Assembly: GCA_010356995.1 (NCBI GenBank)
Contig: ML996703.1
Location: 186,001 to 250,000 of the forward strand
DNA from: Trichodelitschia bisporula
Taxonomy: Eukaryota > Ascomycota > Dothideomycetes > Phaeotrichales > Phaeotrichaceae
Direction: 5' to 3'
DNA length: 64,000 nt
Shown here: one piece after another, positions 44,966-56,600 of the stretch
Layout of the letters: every line of letters starts with the position of its first letter
How positions within the stretch are numbered: position 1 is the stretch's first letter
Translations under genes and position numbers: made by a program
Notes under the pieces: generated by a model
The model's input: only the letters and a program-made list of their open reading frames with translations
What the model was told of the DNA's origin: nothing
Databases searched by the model: none

Positions 44966-47307
44966 CTACCCCGCCCCCTCCATCCCCCCTATATCAAACC
45001 AAAACTCCTCATCCAACCCCTCCCTCCCCGGCAGCACCGGCGCTTCCCCACCACCCCCCTCCTCAAACCTAACATTCAACAACCGAATCTTCAACCCATA
45101 CCCCGCAATCAAATTCACCAGCTTATTCGTATCCGCCGTGATAGGCGCCTGGTTCAACAGCATTAGTAACCCGTCAAGCCACTCCGCGGCCAGTGTATGG
45201 GAGGGCGGGTGCAGTTGTAGAAGTACGGCTTCGTGTTCGGCGGGGGAGGTAGGGGAGCTAGATGATGCGAGCGCGGGGACGAAGCCGTGGATTGTGATTT
45301 TGGTGTTTGTGGCTGGTGGCTTGGGGGCGCCGTTTGTGGTGCCTGCGGCGGCGAAGCTGCTTGTTTTTTTGAGTGTGGCGTTGGAACTGCTTGTGCTCGG
45401 CGGCGAAGCGGAGACGTTTGATACCACAGAGGACACGATGGAGAGGTCGACTATCTCTATTAGCCCCCCCCCCCCCCTTCCTAATTTCACAAGGAGGCAC
45501 TCACTCTTCTCCCCCAAATCATCCAGCCCCGGCTCCGGCGTGCGCTTTTGCTCAAAAGCGCCAAAATGCAGATAACGCCGGTTATGACTGAGGCGCACGA
45601 AGCGCCAATTCGACTGCACGGCGCGGTTGACCGTAGCCTTGGTCACAGGCCCACTTTCCGGCCCGTGGCCCGTGGCGTGCGGGAACCACGCTCCGGCGAG
45701 GAGGCAGCGGATGCGCTGCTCCTTGACGAATTGGAGGGCTTCGTGGTTGAGTTCGTCGCGGACCTGGCTGTTTCGCGTCAGCCATACAAGTACACGCAAA
45801 ACGGGGACCGAAAACCTACCGCAGGTGCTGCCCCCACGCATCCTCATACGTCAGCTCCAGCAGCTCCATCTGCAGCGCACGCAAGCGCTTGTACTCGAAC
45901 TCTGCCATTTCGGCCTCCGCCTCGCCGATGTCCTTCGTCCGCGTCGCCATGCCCACGACCTGCTCGACGAGGATGCGCACCAGCTCGCCTACCTTGTCGA
46001 AGTCGTCGGCCGTGGCCCCAGTCGCCTTCCACAGGCGCAAGAAGGCGTTCAACCCCGCCGTATGCAGGCGACTCCAGTGCAGCAGCAGGGGCTTGAACGC
46101 ACGCTCCAGACCCGCACGACTCCCGCTCTCAAGCGCCTGATACCTTGCCCCATCCCCGTACTCCGCATCCCCCTTCGCAATCTCAAAGTGCTCGTACAGC
46201 ACCCACGTCACGGCAAGGGAAGCGCGGGCCAGCGGACAGCGATTGGGAATCGGCTTCGTCAGCTGCTCGAGCACGAGGCGGCGGAACAGGTCTTCGTTCT
46301 TCATCACAAAGTCTGTGAGATCCATCATGCCCAGGAAGCCCGTGTCATCGAACTCGGCGCCCGGCGTCTCGCTCTCGAACCCGACGCGTCGCCAGCGCTC
46401 ACCGTCTTTGTTCCGCTTGCTGCCCCAGCGGCCGGAGGACGAGGCTACGGCCTGGCCGTGCGAGTCGGTGGGTACGTAGGACGCGGCGCTAATGGACCGC
46501 AGGGCACGCTTGTGGTCTGCTTTCTCCGGATCTACGCGGACGGCGCGCCACTTACGGAGCATGACTTTAGTCAGGGACTGGAACTCTAGGAGCGGGTGGG
46601 CGAGGTCCTGGATTGCGGTGCCCTGCATCAGGAAATAAACAGCCTTGATGACGCCCAGATCTTGCAGCTTCTTGATGAACTTTGGCCACTCGGTTTCGGT
46701 GTCGTTGGTCACGGCGTCGCGCACCAGGCTGTTGATTAGCTGCAGCGCGTTGGCGCAGAGGAGATGCTCCGCGCTGGAAAGCATGCTGACGAGCATCTCG
46801 AGGAATTGTGGGTAGATTTGCACTGCCGGCTTGAGGGCGCGGAAGCCGAAGGGCTGCGTTGGGTTTCGGGTCGAGGCGTGCGGGTGCGAGACGATGGCGA
46901 CGAGGACGGCGACGGCGCTGCGGAGGATGTTGACAAGGGGTTGCGTGACGACGAGCTGAACAGCCTGTCTCTATTAGCCATGCCCAAATCACAACATCAA
47001 TCCCCCCTAGTCCCACAGAACCAAAGGAGCCTAAACCTACCCTCTCAATCAACTCCGGCGTCACATAATCCCATCCCTTATCCAACTCCAACAGCCTCCC
47101 AAAACTCGTCAGCGCATACGCCAACGTATTCCCATTCGCCGTCAGCGCCAGCGCCGCCAGCATCGGCAGCCCGCCCTCCATGATAAACACGTCTGCAAAC
47201 GAGGGGTCGCCGATCGCGCTTTGCAGCTTGAAGACCGCCATTTTGCGCACGCTGTCCTCATCGCTGCCCAGCCGCGAGACGAGCTCCGGTATCGCAAAAG
47301 TATCCAT
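44966..47307 (-). CDS. ELMO/CED-12 family protein
   Basis: Fungal homologue of ELMO/CED-12, which with a DOCK-type exchange factor activates Rac-like GTPases. Exons (minus strand) are 47307-47041, 46964-45820, 45767-45505 and 45456-44966; introns are 76, 52 and 48 nt and the total is 721 aa, in frame throughout. The N-terminal half is armadillo-like (IPELVSRLGSDEDSVRKMAV; GGLPMLAALALTANGNTLAY; LINSLVRDAV). The ELMO-type middle has DDTGFLGMMDLTDFVMKNED, CPLARASLAVTWVLYEHFEI and LLHWSRLHTAGLNAFLRLW. The C-terminal third (RFVRLSHNRRYLHFGAF; KITIHGFVPAL; LAAEWLDGLLMLLN) looks like the PH domain of the family. The last intron contains a 14-base G run on the coding strand. Likely role in polarity or hyphal morphogenesis, by analogy. 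Confidence 0.88.
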
Positions 47308-49378
47308 CGCGGGGTCGGGAAAGGGTGGAGAGCAGAACGCGGGGCGCGCGGTTGGCCTTGCGTTTGGACAGCAAAGTGGTCTCGGACGAAGATATGCGGA
47401 ATTCGATGTCCGGGAGGTTGTGGTCGTCGTCGGTGCCGCGCGTTCTCAGCTCAGGGGAGCCTGAAGCGAACGCAATCGACGCGCCGTTTCCGCGTAAGAT
47501 AGTCCGGGAAGTAATACCAGTGGTGCGGAAACGTAAATTAGGGAATTGGGAGTGCTAAGTGATGTGGTGATAATAGGGAGACGCTGGATGTGGTCGTGAC
47601 GGCTGAGTTGCGGTGCATGTGCGTTGAGTCCGAGTGGGGTCCGTGCGCGGGCGCGGTCGGCGGTCCGGTGGCGCCGATGGGGAGGCGGGGTTGGGGGGAT
47701 GTGTGGATGAAGACATTGCTGGTTGTTTTGGAGTTTTGGAGTTTGGAGTTTGGTTGCATGATCGAAGGATGGGAGGATGGGATGGAGGATGGCTTGGTGC
47801 TTCCTGGTTTAGCTCGGATGGTTTCCGCAACGATATCACGTTGCTGTTGACGATGCCGAGAGTGATGCCGCTGATGCGAGGCAGGATACTTTATCGTCGG
47901 GTACCCAAGCGCCGGACGATCCTTTGTATGCGCGAAGTGAGCGTGATAAGGTTCAAGTGAGTTACTGGCCTGTCGAGATGCAAGAGACGTTCACTAAACA
48001 CGATAACCACACGCTCATTCCACCACATCATCCAAGGGGTAGCAACGACTGTAAGGGCCCGGCCGGTACCACAGCCTCTCAAGCTCCTTCCCCCAAGATC
48101 ACACGAAAGATCATCAAGGACGGGCCGTCCAGCAATCGGATAGCCAGCCAAATTCCGTCTCGGCAATCCCCAAAACCTGGAGCCGAGCGGCCGGCACCCC
48201 CCCATCCACAACCTATCCCTCCCGTTACACAGCATAAACAAGCAAACAACGGAATCAGGCCTCCACCCCTCGATGACGCTGCCAATCTCAACTCGCGAGC
48301 TGGTACATCCCTCGGCATTTCTGAGCTCTCAACAGATCGATGGCCTCCCAATGATATGACGTCGCCGGACTCAATTATCGCGAACCTCGCTTTGCTGCAA
48401 GGCTGATGCCAAGATTCACGTGATATCAATCACCCATCATCACCACCACTCTTCCACCTACCACCTCCGTCGAAGCCAAATGCCGCAGCGCGTGGTAGCA
48501 CTCTCCAGCTTCGCCGTATGTAATCCAAAATATCTCTCATCCTTATCCTCCAACAGACCCGGCCCTAAAGACGCAATCCTGAGAGGCTAGATTTACTCCG
48601 GAAACCACCACCCGACAGTCTGGATCTGAACAGGGTGAGAGACTTTCAGCATGCGAGTCCTGCAGCCGTCGACCCTGCATCCAGGCCTTGAAGCGAGCGA
48701 CTGTCGACGCGATATCCTATATCGCAGCAAAGTCCTTGCACCGGTGGCCCCTCACCTTATCCTGACCTCAGCACCTCGATCTGCAATCACAACCCCGAAC
48801 ATAGCAATCAAGTGCTTGCCGTGGCAGCACAATTAAGACCTAACCCCGTCCATCAGCCATATATACAGCAAACACCCTGGCACCAAAGACTCAACCGCGT
48901 AGAGAGGCGCCCACCCCGACACCCCGATCTATAATCAGCGCCCAGCCGTTCCTCCATGCGAGTGATAAGGTGGTAGTAGGCAGGTAGCGAGTAAGAGGTA
49001 AAGAGAGAGAGAGAGGGGGTATGATGCGGGGAAGGTAGTCGAAGGGGGTGAGAGGGGCCAGTGTAGAGAAACCAGCAACCGGGAACATCAGAAACCATGC
49101 CCAAAACCTGAAAACGACGAGTAAAGCAAAAGCATCCCCTGGTGTACGCGTTTCGCAATCCGCATACCAACGCCAGCCCCCGAATCTCGCCCTCGAGATT
49201 GACAAGACTTTTGTTGCATCACACCCGCCAACGAGTGCTAACAGCAGCAGACGCCGCATTAGATCAATACGCAAAAATGCACCCGCGAGCAGTAAAAGCC
49301 GCCCCAAAACCCTAGATCGCGCACAAGATCAAAATGCAGACCACCAAAATATCCAAAAACGCGGAATTGCGCTACCCC
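47308..49378. other. Intergenic region, nothing recognised
   Basis: Promoter of the ELMO gene on the left, 3' flank of the Reg1-like gene on the right. Frames up to 160 codons on either strand lack domains. A GA-rich stretch lies at about 48990-49020. No RNA gene was seen. Confidence 0.4.
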
Positions 49379-51146
49379 TTACTTCCGCCACCCCACGTTC
49401 CAGATCACATGCGCAATGTCCTTAGCCGTGTTCACCGTGTCAACGACTTTGCTTAGGATTCCAGGGTTCGTCCCGTCTTCCCCGTCGTCCGGCATCAGCA
49501 TGCCGCTCTCTGTGCGACGTAGACCCCCACTCGAGCCCTGTCCTCCACCGGGCGAAGGAGATCGTCTGGTCCCGCGCTCCCGTGCAACCGCTGTGCTATC
49601 CCTCCGCGTAAGTTTGGGCGAAGGATTCCACGCCAGGCCATCATCATCGTCGTCGTCATCATCGTCGTCCTCCTCCGCAAGCAGAAAGTTGCGCGTCGGG
49701 TCCGATGGGCGGAGCGTCTCCTGTGAAGGCGATGGTGACAGCTTGCCGGACTTCCAGAAAACATGGCCGATGGAATGATTAGGCTGCTCAGGAAAATCGG
49801 GGGACTCGGTGCGGTATTTGAGCGTGGTGGAGGGTAGCCGTTCGATAGTCTTGCTCTCGGCGATGCTAGATTTTGCGGGCCGCTTACGTGGCGGTTTGCG
49901 CTTCATCGGCATCTTCTTCATCATGACGAGCCCTTCGTCATCGGACGAGTCTTCCTGCGTCGCGAACCACGATTCCTCCTCTTCCTCATCCTCCTCCACT
50001 GCGATGCACTGCTTAACTTCGTCTGCAAAGCGGATGTGCTTGCCGGCATCAGGCGTTTGCAGTCCGGACGTTGAACTGGATGAAGGGTAGTCGGCCGTGC
50101 CTTCGCGGCTCATGGGCTTAGAGGTGATGGGAGAGGCGACGAAATCAGACTGCGCGCGGCCAAGGAGCGGACGGTCTCGTATTCGCGCGCGCGAGCTCTG
50201 TTGCGCCTGGACTGCTGCCGCAGCTTGCTTGACGAGAGATGATGTGGAAAGGGACTTTTGCAGCATGACTTCCGACATGCTGCGCTTTTTGAGAATAGGT
50301 TTCTTGTTGAGAAACGAATTATTCTTAGAGATTGTGCTGGGCGGGCCTTCTGAGGCGGATTGCGATATGGTATACGTAGATGCCGTCTGCAACGGGCCGT
50401 ACAGCCACGTAACATCGCAGTCCTTAAGCCTGGAACTATCAGTTTCATTTGCACGCTCATCGCGCGCCAGTGCCCTACCAATTGAGCGTATGCGGCGACA
50501 CGGTCTTGAGCTTGTTCTTCTGCTTTGTCCATGTCCGCCACGCCGCATTCTCCAGTCGTGATCGCTCGCCGTAGAGCTTCCGCTTCGACACAACGTGCCG
50601 CCACGAAGACCAAATGTCCTCCTCTCTCCATTCGTGCGACAGGTAGTCGACATGCCGCGTCGGCTCCACCTTTATCGCCGTGTCGTCCTCTGCCACTAGC
50701 ACTGTCTCCAGTCCAGTGGGTGTATCGTCGCTCGTCGGTGATGGCTCGGTGTAGGAATTTTCGGTCCGCGGACTGGGTGGGTCGTCGAAGCTCTCTACGT
50801 AAAAGATGCTACCAGTGTAATTTGAGAGATTCAATTCCTGTAGGGTGGTATCCAGGGTCAGGATAGGCGCAGCGGCGGTTGCAAACGACGCAGTGCTCAA
50901 ATCGACGCGTGAGCTTTGCGAAGAAGAAGTGCTGGACGAGTCTGTCGTTTCATCGTCAGAAAACGGGAAGGCGGCCTTGCGCGACGAAGCGTAGGACATA
51001 TCCGTAGTTGTAGCAGCTCCAGCGAGGTACAATGGACCGTTCGCAGTGGCAGACCGGCGCAAACCGGACGATGCGTAGCGGTCGCGCTGCATGTCGACGA
51101 GGCTGCGGCGCCGCGTGGGCGGCTGCGCAGTGAGGACGTCGGCCAT
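49379..51146 (-). CDS. Reg1-like protein phosphatase 1 regulatory subunit (DUF1752)
   Basis: Targeting subunit for the phosphatase PP1 (Glc7 in yeast), which in yeast acts in glucose repression with Snf1. Exons are 51146-50479 and 50429-49379; the 49-nt intron splits the Trp codon in SPHTLNWLKDCDV, and 572 aa result. The start is the ATG giving MADVLTAQPPTRRRS. The DUF1752 region is residues about 164-236 (DIWSSWRHVVSKRKLYGERS, RLENAAWRTWTKQKNKLKTV, DVTWLYGPL). The basic segment KKPILKKRSMSEVMLQKSL follows. The PP1-docking RVxF-type motif is KHIRF (about 353-357) in GKHIRFADEVKQCIAVEEDE. Acidic tracts include an Asp run coded near 49650. The C-terminus is KDIAHVIWNVGWRK. Intact; carbon-source signalling is inferred from the family. 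Confidence 0.9.
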
Positions 51147-53655
51147 GGTGGTGTTGTCGATCAAGGAAAGGGTCTCGCGTCAGAATGGTCCAGGTCCAGG
51201 GCCCTTCACTTCCTCCTCCCCTAAATACCAGTGCGAATGCGTCTGAGAATTCGACATGCGCTTCTTTCACGAAGTCACTTTTTCTTCGCGTTGGGATGGG
51301 GGAGCCTTTTGGAATTGAGGAAGCAGAAGAGGGAAGAGGCGGGATGTCCGTCCCTCTTGCACCTAGAAGCTTCCTAGCATCGCGCGCTTGCACAATGACA
51401 AAGGCGGAGGTCCCGAGATGCTGCAGTACCTGCGCAAGGGAGGTAAGGGAAAAAGGACTGGCTAGCAGTCAAAGAAGAGTAGCTTTAGGATTCGACGATT
51501 CTTTTTTTATTTGGGGGGAAATGAGTGAAGAGGCGGGGAGGGGCGTGGTGTGTGTGGTCGTGGGCACGCGCACGAGTGGATTTTGTCGGCGAATCGGAGG
51601 TCGGGCGGGCGGCCAAAAAGGGTTTGGGGGTGGGGGGAAGCAACGAGGCCAAAAGGATTGCTGCGCTTTTGTCAAGACAGCCGCTTTTGGTGGCGAGCGG
51701 GGAGGCACGTGGGTAAGACTGGAGACTAGATGGAGGTGGAAAGGCGGGGAGAGGCGAACTACAACGGCGGAATGGCAATTGAGCCTTTTGTTCGAGGAAA
51801 GGGGGGGGGGGAGTGGAGAAATGAAGGAAAGAAGTTGAAGAGAACGAAGGGGGGGAAGGATGAGTTCGAAAGAGTGGGGGGAGGTGGAAGGGAGGGGAGG
51901 CTTGGTGTGAGTGTGGAATTCGGCAAGGCGGTAGCGGGAGAGGTGGGGTGCGCGCGGGGAACGGAGCGGGCGGCTGTGATGGGAGACGGGCCACAATTCG
52001 GAACGGAAGATAGGGTATGTGAGCCGTTTGTATGACCCGCGTGTGAGGTGAGGGTGGAGGGGTAGTTTGATACCGGAGAGCTGGGGAAGAAGCTGGAGCA
52101 GAGGGGGGAAGAAGAAGAGGTGAGGGAGAGAGAGGAGAAAGAAGAGGTGAAAGAGAAGCAAGAGCAGTGGGCGAGAGAGTCGACAGAAAAGAGGTCAACA
52201 CGGCACGAACGGCGGGCGGTAGGGCTGGGTTGGATAGGATATCCTAGGGAGGATGTGAACAAGGGGAGGGGAAAGGACGAAGTCAAGAAGTACGTTCTAG
52301 ATATCTGTGGAGCATGGTATATGATGCGAGGCCGGGACGGGATGCAGGGCCCTGGACATTCGACGTTTAGAGGAGGGCATGGAAATCAAGCTACAAAAGC
52401 TACCCAGTAACCTACGTAAGGACGTACGAGGAAATGCAAGCATTGCAAAGTACACTGCAAGAACTGGCAAGCAGAACAAGCTGTGCCTGTACGTACCACC
52501 ATCTTCTTCCTCACATCGTCATTCGCCTCTTATTGCTCGTCTTCATGCGGAATCTCCTCCCCGCCCCCTTCACCTCACACACTCGATGCCATTATCTAAG
52601 CCTTCCTGGTGACCGACTGACCTCGCTCAAGGCATATTTTTCCTTCTTTCTTCTTCCCATTCATTCGCCTTGCTGAGCTGACTTGCTGACTTGCTAGTTC
52701 ACTATTCCGGACTACGGGAAAGGATTATGGCCCTTTTTCTCCTCTACTAATCCCTAAAGCAGTAAGGACACGCACTGTAGGGACAGGTCCAGACTGCGGA
52801 CGCGCACCAGTCTGTGTGTCTAAGAGTTCTGTGCCTGTGCGGGGTGTGCCTGTGATCGGCTGCTTTAGTTTGAAGTTCGCTTAGCCTGGGCGTTCGTATT
52901 CCGATCTCTGGACTGGCGCCAGATGTCGATGCGGTTTGGAGGAAGAGGCCGGAAGTTCGAAGCTATGAGATATGAGTTGATGTTGACAAAACCCATGAGA
53001 TGCACCCAAGATGCAAAGATACCACGCCGGGAACCCTCTCTACACTCCACCACCACAGGCGTGGGGCTCTCCTAGCCAACTGCTCGCATGCCGGCTGGCA
53101 GATGACCTCGCAGCGCGCGCCGCACGGCGGTACATCGCGCAGGCAGACGACGAAAAAGCGTCGATAAGCCCACGCCGTCGTACCTGTTGAATGCGTCTTG
53201 GAAACACACCTTCTACGCCTTGCAGCTACTCCCATCCCCCCTCTCTTCCTCTCTTCCTCATCTAACTGCTCTCTTGCCTTTGCCTCAGATTACCGCCCCA
53301 ATGCATGACTCGGCCCGGGGGCCTTCCCTGTGATGCCGTTTCGTAACAGCAATTGGCCTCGCGCGACAGCACCCAACGCTGCCTTGCCCACCATGTGGCC
53401 GCGCGCACGGCTCATTCGTCGTCACTTTTCCATCGCGAGTGGTCGGTTGATGTCAACGACGAGGCCAGTCGTGGACAGCAGTCAGACGGCAAATGTAGCC
53501 GCGTCGTCATCGTCGTGATCGAAAGAGTGCTGGAATCAAGATGTCAGAGAGAATTGTAACTCCGTCTCTTGTTTTCCTCTTTCCTCTGCTCTTTCCTACC
53601 TACCGTAGTCAGATAGTCGCTTCCCCATGGCCAACCCCCCCCCCCCCCCCCCCCC
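51147..53655. other. Polypurine upstream region of the Reg1-like gene, then no gene
   Basis: From about 51480 to 52330 the plus strand is mostly G and A, giving a long pyrimidine-rich stretch upstream of the minus-strand Reg1-like gene. The minus-strand frames across it (Ser/Pro/Leu/His only) are low-complexity shadows. Beyond 52330 no gene is seen. The stretch ends in 21 C next to the gap. Confidence 0.45.
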
Positions 53656-53680
53656 NNNNNNNNNNNNNNNNNNNNNNNNN
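53656..53680. other. Assembly gap (25 N)
   Basis: A run of 25 N directly follows 21 consecutive C, so the gap probably reflects a sequencing failure at a homopolymer. Confidence 0.99.
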
Positions 53681-56600
53681 CCTATCTCATTGCCAATCAA
53701 TGCATCCAAGGGTTGGTAACGCTCCACCCTCCATATTGCAGCTGTACCCGCCCCGGCACCATTTTCACTGCAGAAACCACATCAGTCTTGCATCTCGACT
53801 CTCCGCTACGAGGGAAACGAAGACCGGGAGGAGGGGATACACCTGGCAAATGCAGCCGGCGAATCCGGTTGCGGAGGACATAGATTGAGGTTGAAAGTTG
53901 GAAGCCACAGCGAGCACCAAGCAAGAAGCGGGCAGCGAGAAGCAAAGTGGGCCGCGGCCGTGCACTCATCCCATTCTCTTCCTCGATTCTTCCCCTCTCT
54001 GCCTTCATTCTCTCACCCGGGTGCTGATGCCGGCAATGGCGAGCGAGCGTATGAGCTCCAGTGACAGACCGCTCTTTCCGTAGGAGTCGCCGGGATGGGG
54101 AAGCGTCATCCGCTCGCTCCCCGACCATCCCTCCATTCAGGCCGGCACGTTGGCGTAGACAAGCCGCTCTCCTCTTTTCCATAAGTCAAGATGAAAAGTC
54201 AAGAACAGAGCCAAATTTCCTCGAAGCGTTAGCGTGTCGTGTGGTCCAGCCTCAAGAGCTGCAGTGCCGTCGTTTTCGACCTGCGCCCCTCACGATGGAC
54301 GTCGCATTGGCCTTGTGAGCCGCACTCTCGTGATGGAACCTATCGATGCTCTGGTAGCGCGCCCACGTCCGCTTTATGTACAATCCGCCCACCCCCCAAA
54401 CCGCGCAAGCGGGCACACCTCACGATGTCCCCTCCACGTCCCACGACCCAAACACCCGGGGGCACCACGGACGGTTCTCGCTCTGCGGGCGTGCAGTTCG
54501 TGCGTGACCCCGTCCAGCCAGCGACAGCGGCCACCACCGCCTAGTTCTAGTGCTGCGACCAAGACGCGAGAGACCACCATTCGCGCGTCTGGCCCCCCGC
54601 CACCGATGGCGAGTCCTCGCGGCGTGTGTGCGACCACAGGCGGGCGCGCGTCGAAATCGCCCTAACCCCCACACAACGGGCGCCCGGGGCTAATAAGCCT
54701 CAAAAGTCTAAACGTGGACCCCGCCACATCGTGGCCTGCACTACCGTGGACTGTGCTGGCCTATTTTTTGGTGGCTTGGAGATTGCGACCAATCGATCAG
54801 ATAGAGATGGCGTGGTGTTTGTCAGAGAGTCAAGGATCTGGGAGTGGGAAAAGATGGATGATGAGAGGAAGTTGGCTTGGGCTTTTGTCGTTGGTCCTTC
54901 TAGAATACAACCGCGACAGTGAAACGTTCCCCATCCCGGCACCTCATTGTATCACGGGGTGATGTGATAGCGTAGTGAGGCCGCTCACTCATCGTGCTAG
55001 TGTTCCGTATAAACCCTAACAGCAGCATCAGAGAGCATCATCAGAGGTGAAGCAAAGAGAGAACCCGAAACATCCCGCAGATCATTCTTCCGCACCTCCC
55101 CGCTTCCGCATCGACGCGTACGGGTTACTAGTCAAGACCGCCGGTAACTCCGTTACTTCCTCTCTGGCTTCTAGACTGGCAAAGCCGCCAACTCATCGTC
55201 CGATCCGAGTTCGCATCGGGAAGCAGCAGCGACTATCCTGGCATAGAAGCCGCCGACCCCTCCCGTTCCCTCAACGTCCTCAGCCCATTTCATCAGCTAA
55301 ACAACTAGGTCTCCCCCCTGCTCAGGCACATGCTACATATTATCGTCAAGCCCCCCCGCTGACAGCTCCTCTGAAGCTGACAACCGCGCATATATACACC
55401 AGGATGTCCACTCCTTATATGCTGCATCCGCGCGGTCCGTCCAATTAGCGACCAACCGTTGCGGCGCGGCTGGCAGGGGAATTACGAGCGGGGTCGGGCC
55501 GTGCCAGCCCTGCGGCGGGGTTGGCGGAGGGGTCGGTGGGGGGACGGGGTGCTGGGAGAGAGGTAAGTTAAGGGAAGCAATTACGCCGGCATAGGAATAG
55601 CAGAGGAATTGGGGCATCCAAGGGTAACGTCATGCTCACCGGGACTATATCTTTATCTTTTGCGGGTCCCCAATCTACCCGGTCGCACTGCAGCCGTACC
55701 GCGGACACGGCGTTCTGATATCACTCCATTAGCTGCCGGTATGCCCGTGTTCTCGTGCAGATGCAAATGCGGTCGAATATACATTGAAGGTATCGACATC
55801 TATCTCCACAGGCTACTGGTACTTGTTAACTCACAGCTCACCATGCTTCCGCGGAGGAACCGTGCTTGGTTGCACAACCGCACTCTAGCAACGCATGCAA
55901 GCTGCAGGCTGGGGAGAGGAGGGGAGGGAAGGGAAGGAGATAGAGTAGGAGCGATTGAATGCGCAGAGCGGAGACGGGAGATGTGCGCATGTCGGTTTTG
56001 AGACAAGGCAAGGGGCGGAGCTGGCGACATCGATGCTGGCGACGGCGGACATCATGTGCTTCGGTTACATTGGTGATGGGCATTTGATGCGACGCAAGCT
56101 TACCATTGCGCTTTAACGACGATGCCAAATAGGCGGCCTAGACTCGCCACATAGCTGCAGCCTCGTCCAGCCTCGTCCATGTCTGCAGGCGGCCATTTTC
56201 TTTGGTCAAAAGTCCACATGTCGGTCCCTCTCCATGCTCGCACCCCGACTTCCCTCCCCTCGACCCACAGAGACGTCGCCATCCAACAGCACAGCAAATC
56301 AATACATGCCCAGCACGCCACCGACATAGTCATGAGCCACAGCGGATCCACAATTCACTAAAGATACTCCGTGAACCCACAACCAGGCCCCGCTTTTGCC
56401 CGCTTCGACCCCGTTTTTCTCTTCACCTGGTCGGGGAAGCAGTGGAGGCGTGAACCGCTCTCCACCGTCGACCTGACGTGGGGTACAATACTGCCGACCG
56501 TATCTCGACTGAATGGTGTGCTCCGGGATGATTTCATTACGAATTTGTCTTCCCTACAGGCCATGAGGTTCGTCAGCGTGGAACTCGTGGAAGACAGCAC

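Noticed and set aside
51469-52286. Three overlapping minus-strand frames of 175-238 codons
   Set aside because: All three frames are open because the strand is nearly pure pyrimidine; Ser/Pro/Leu/Phe composition only.
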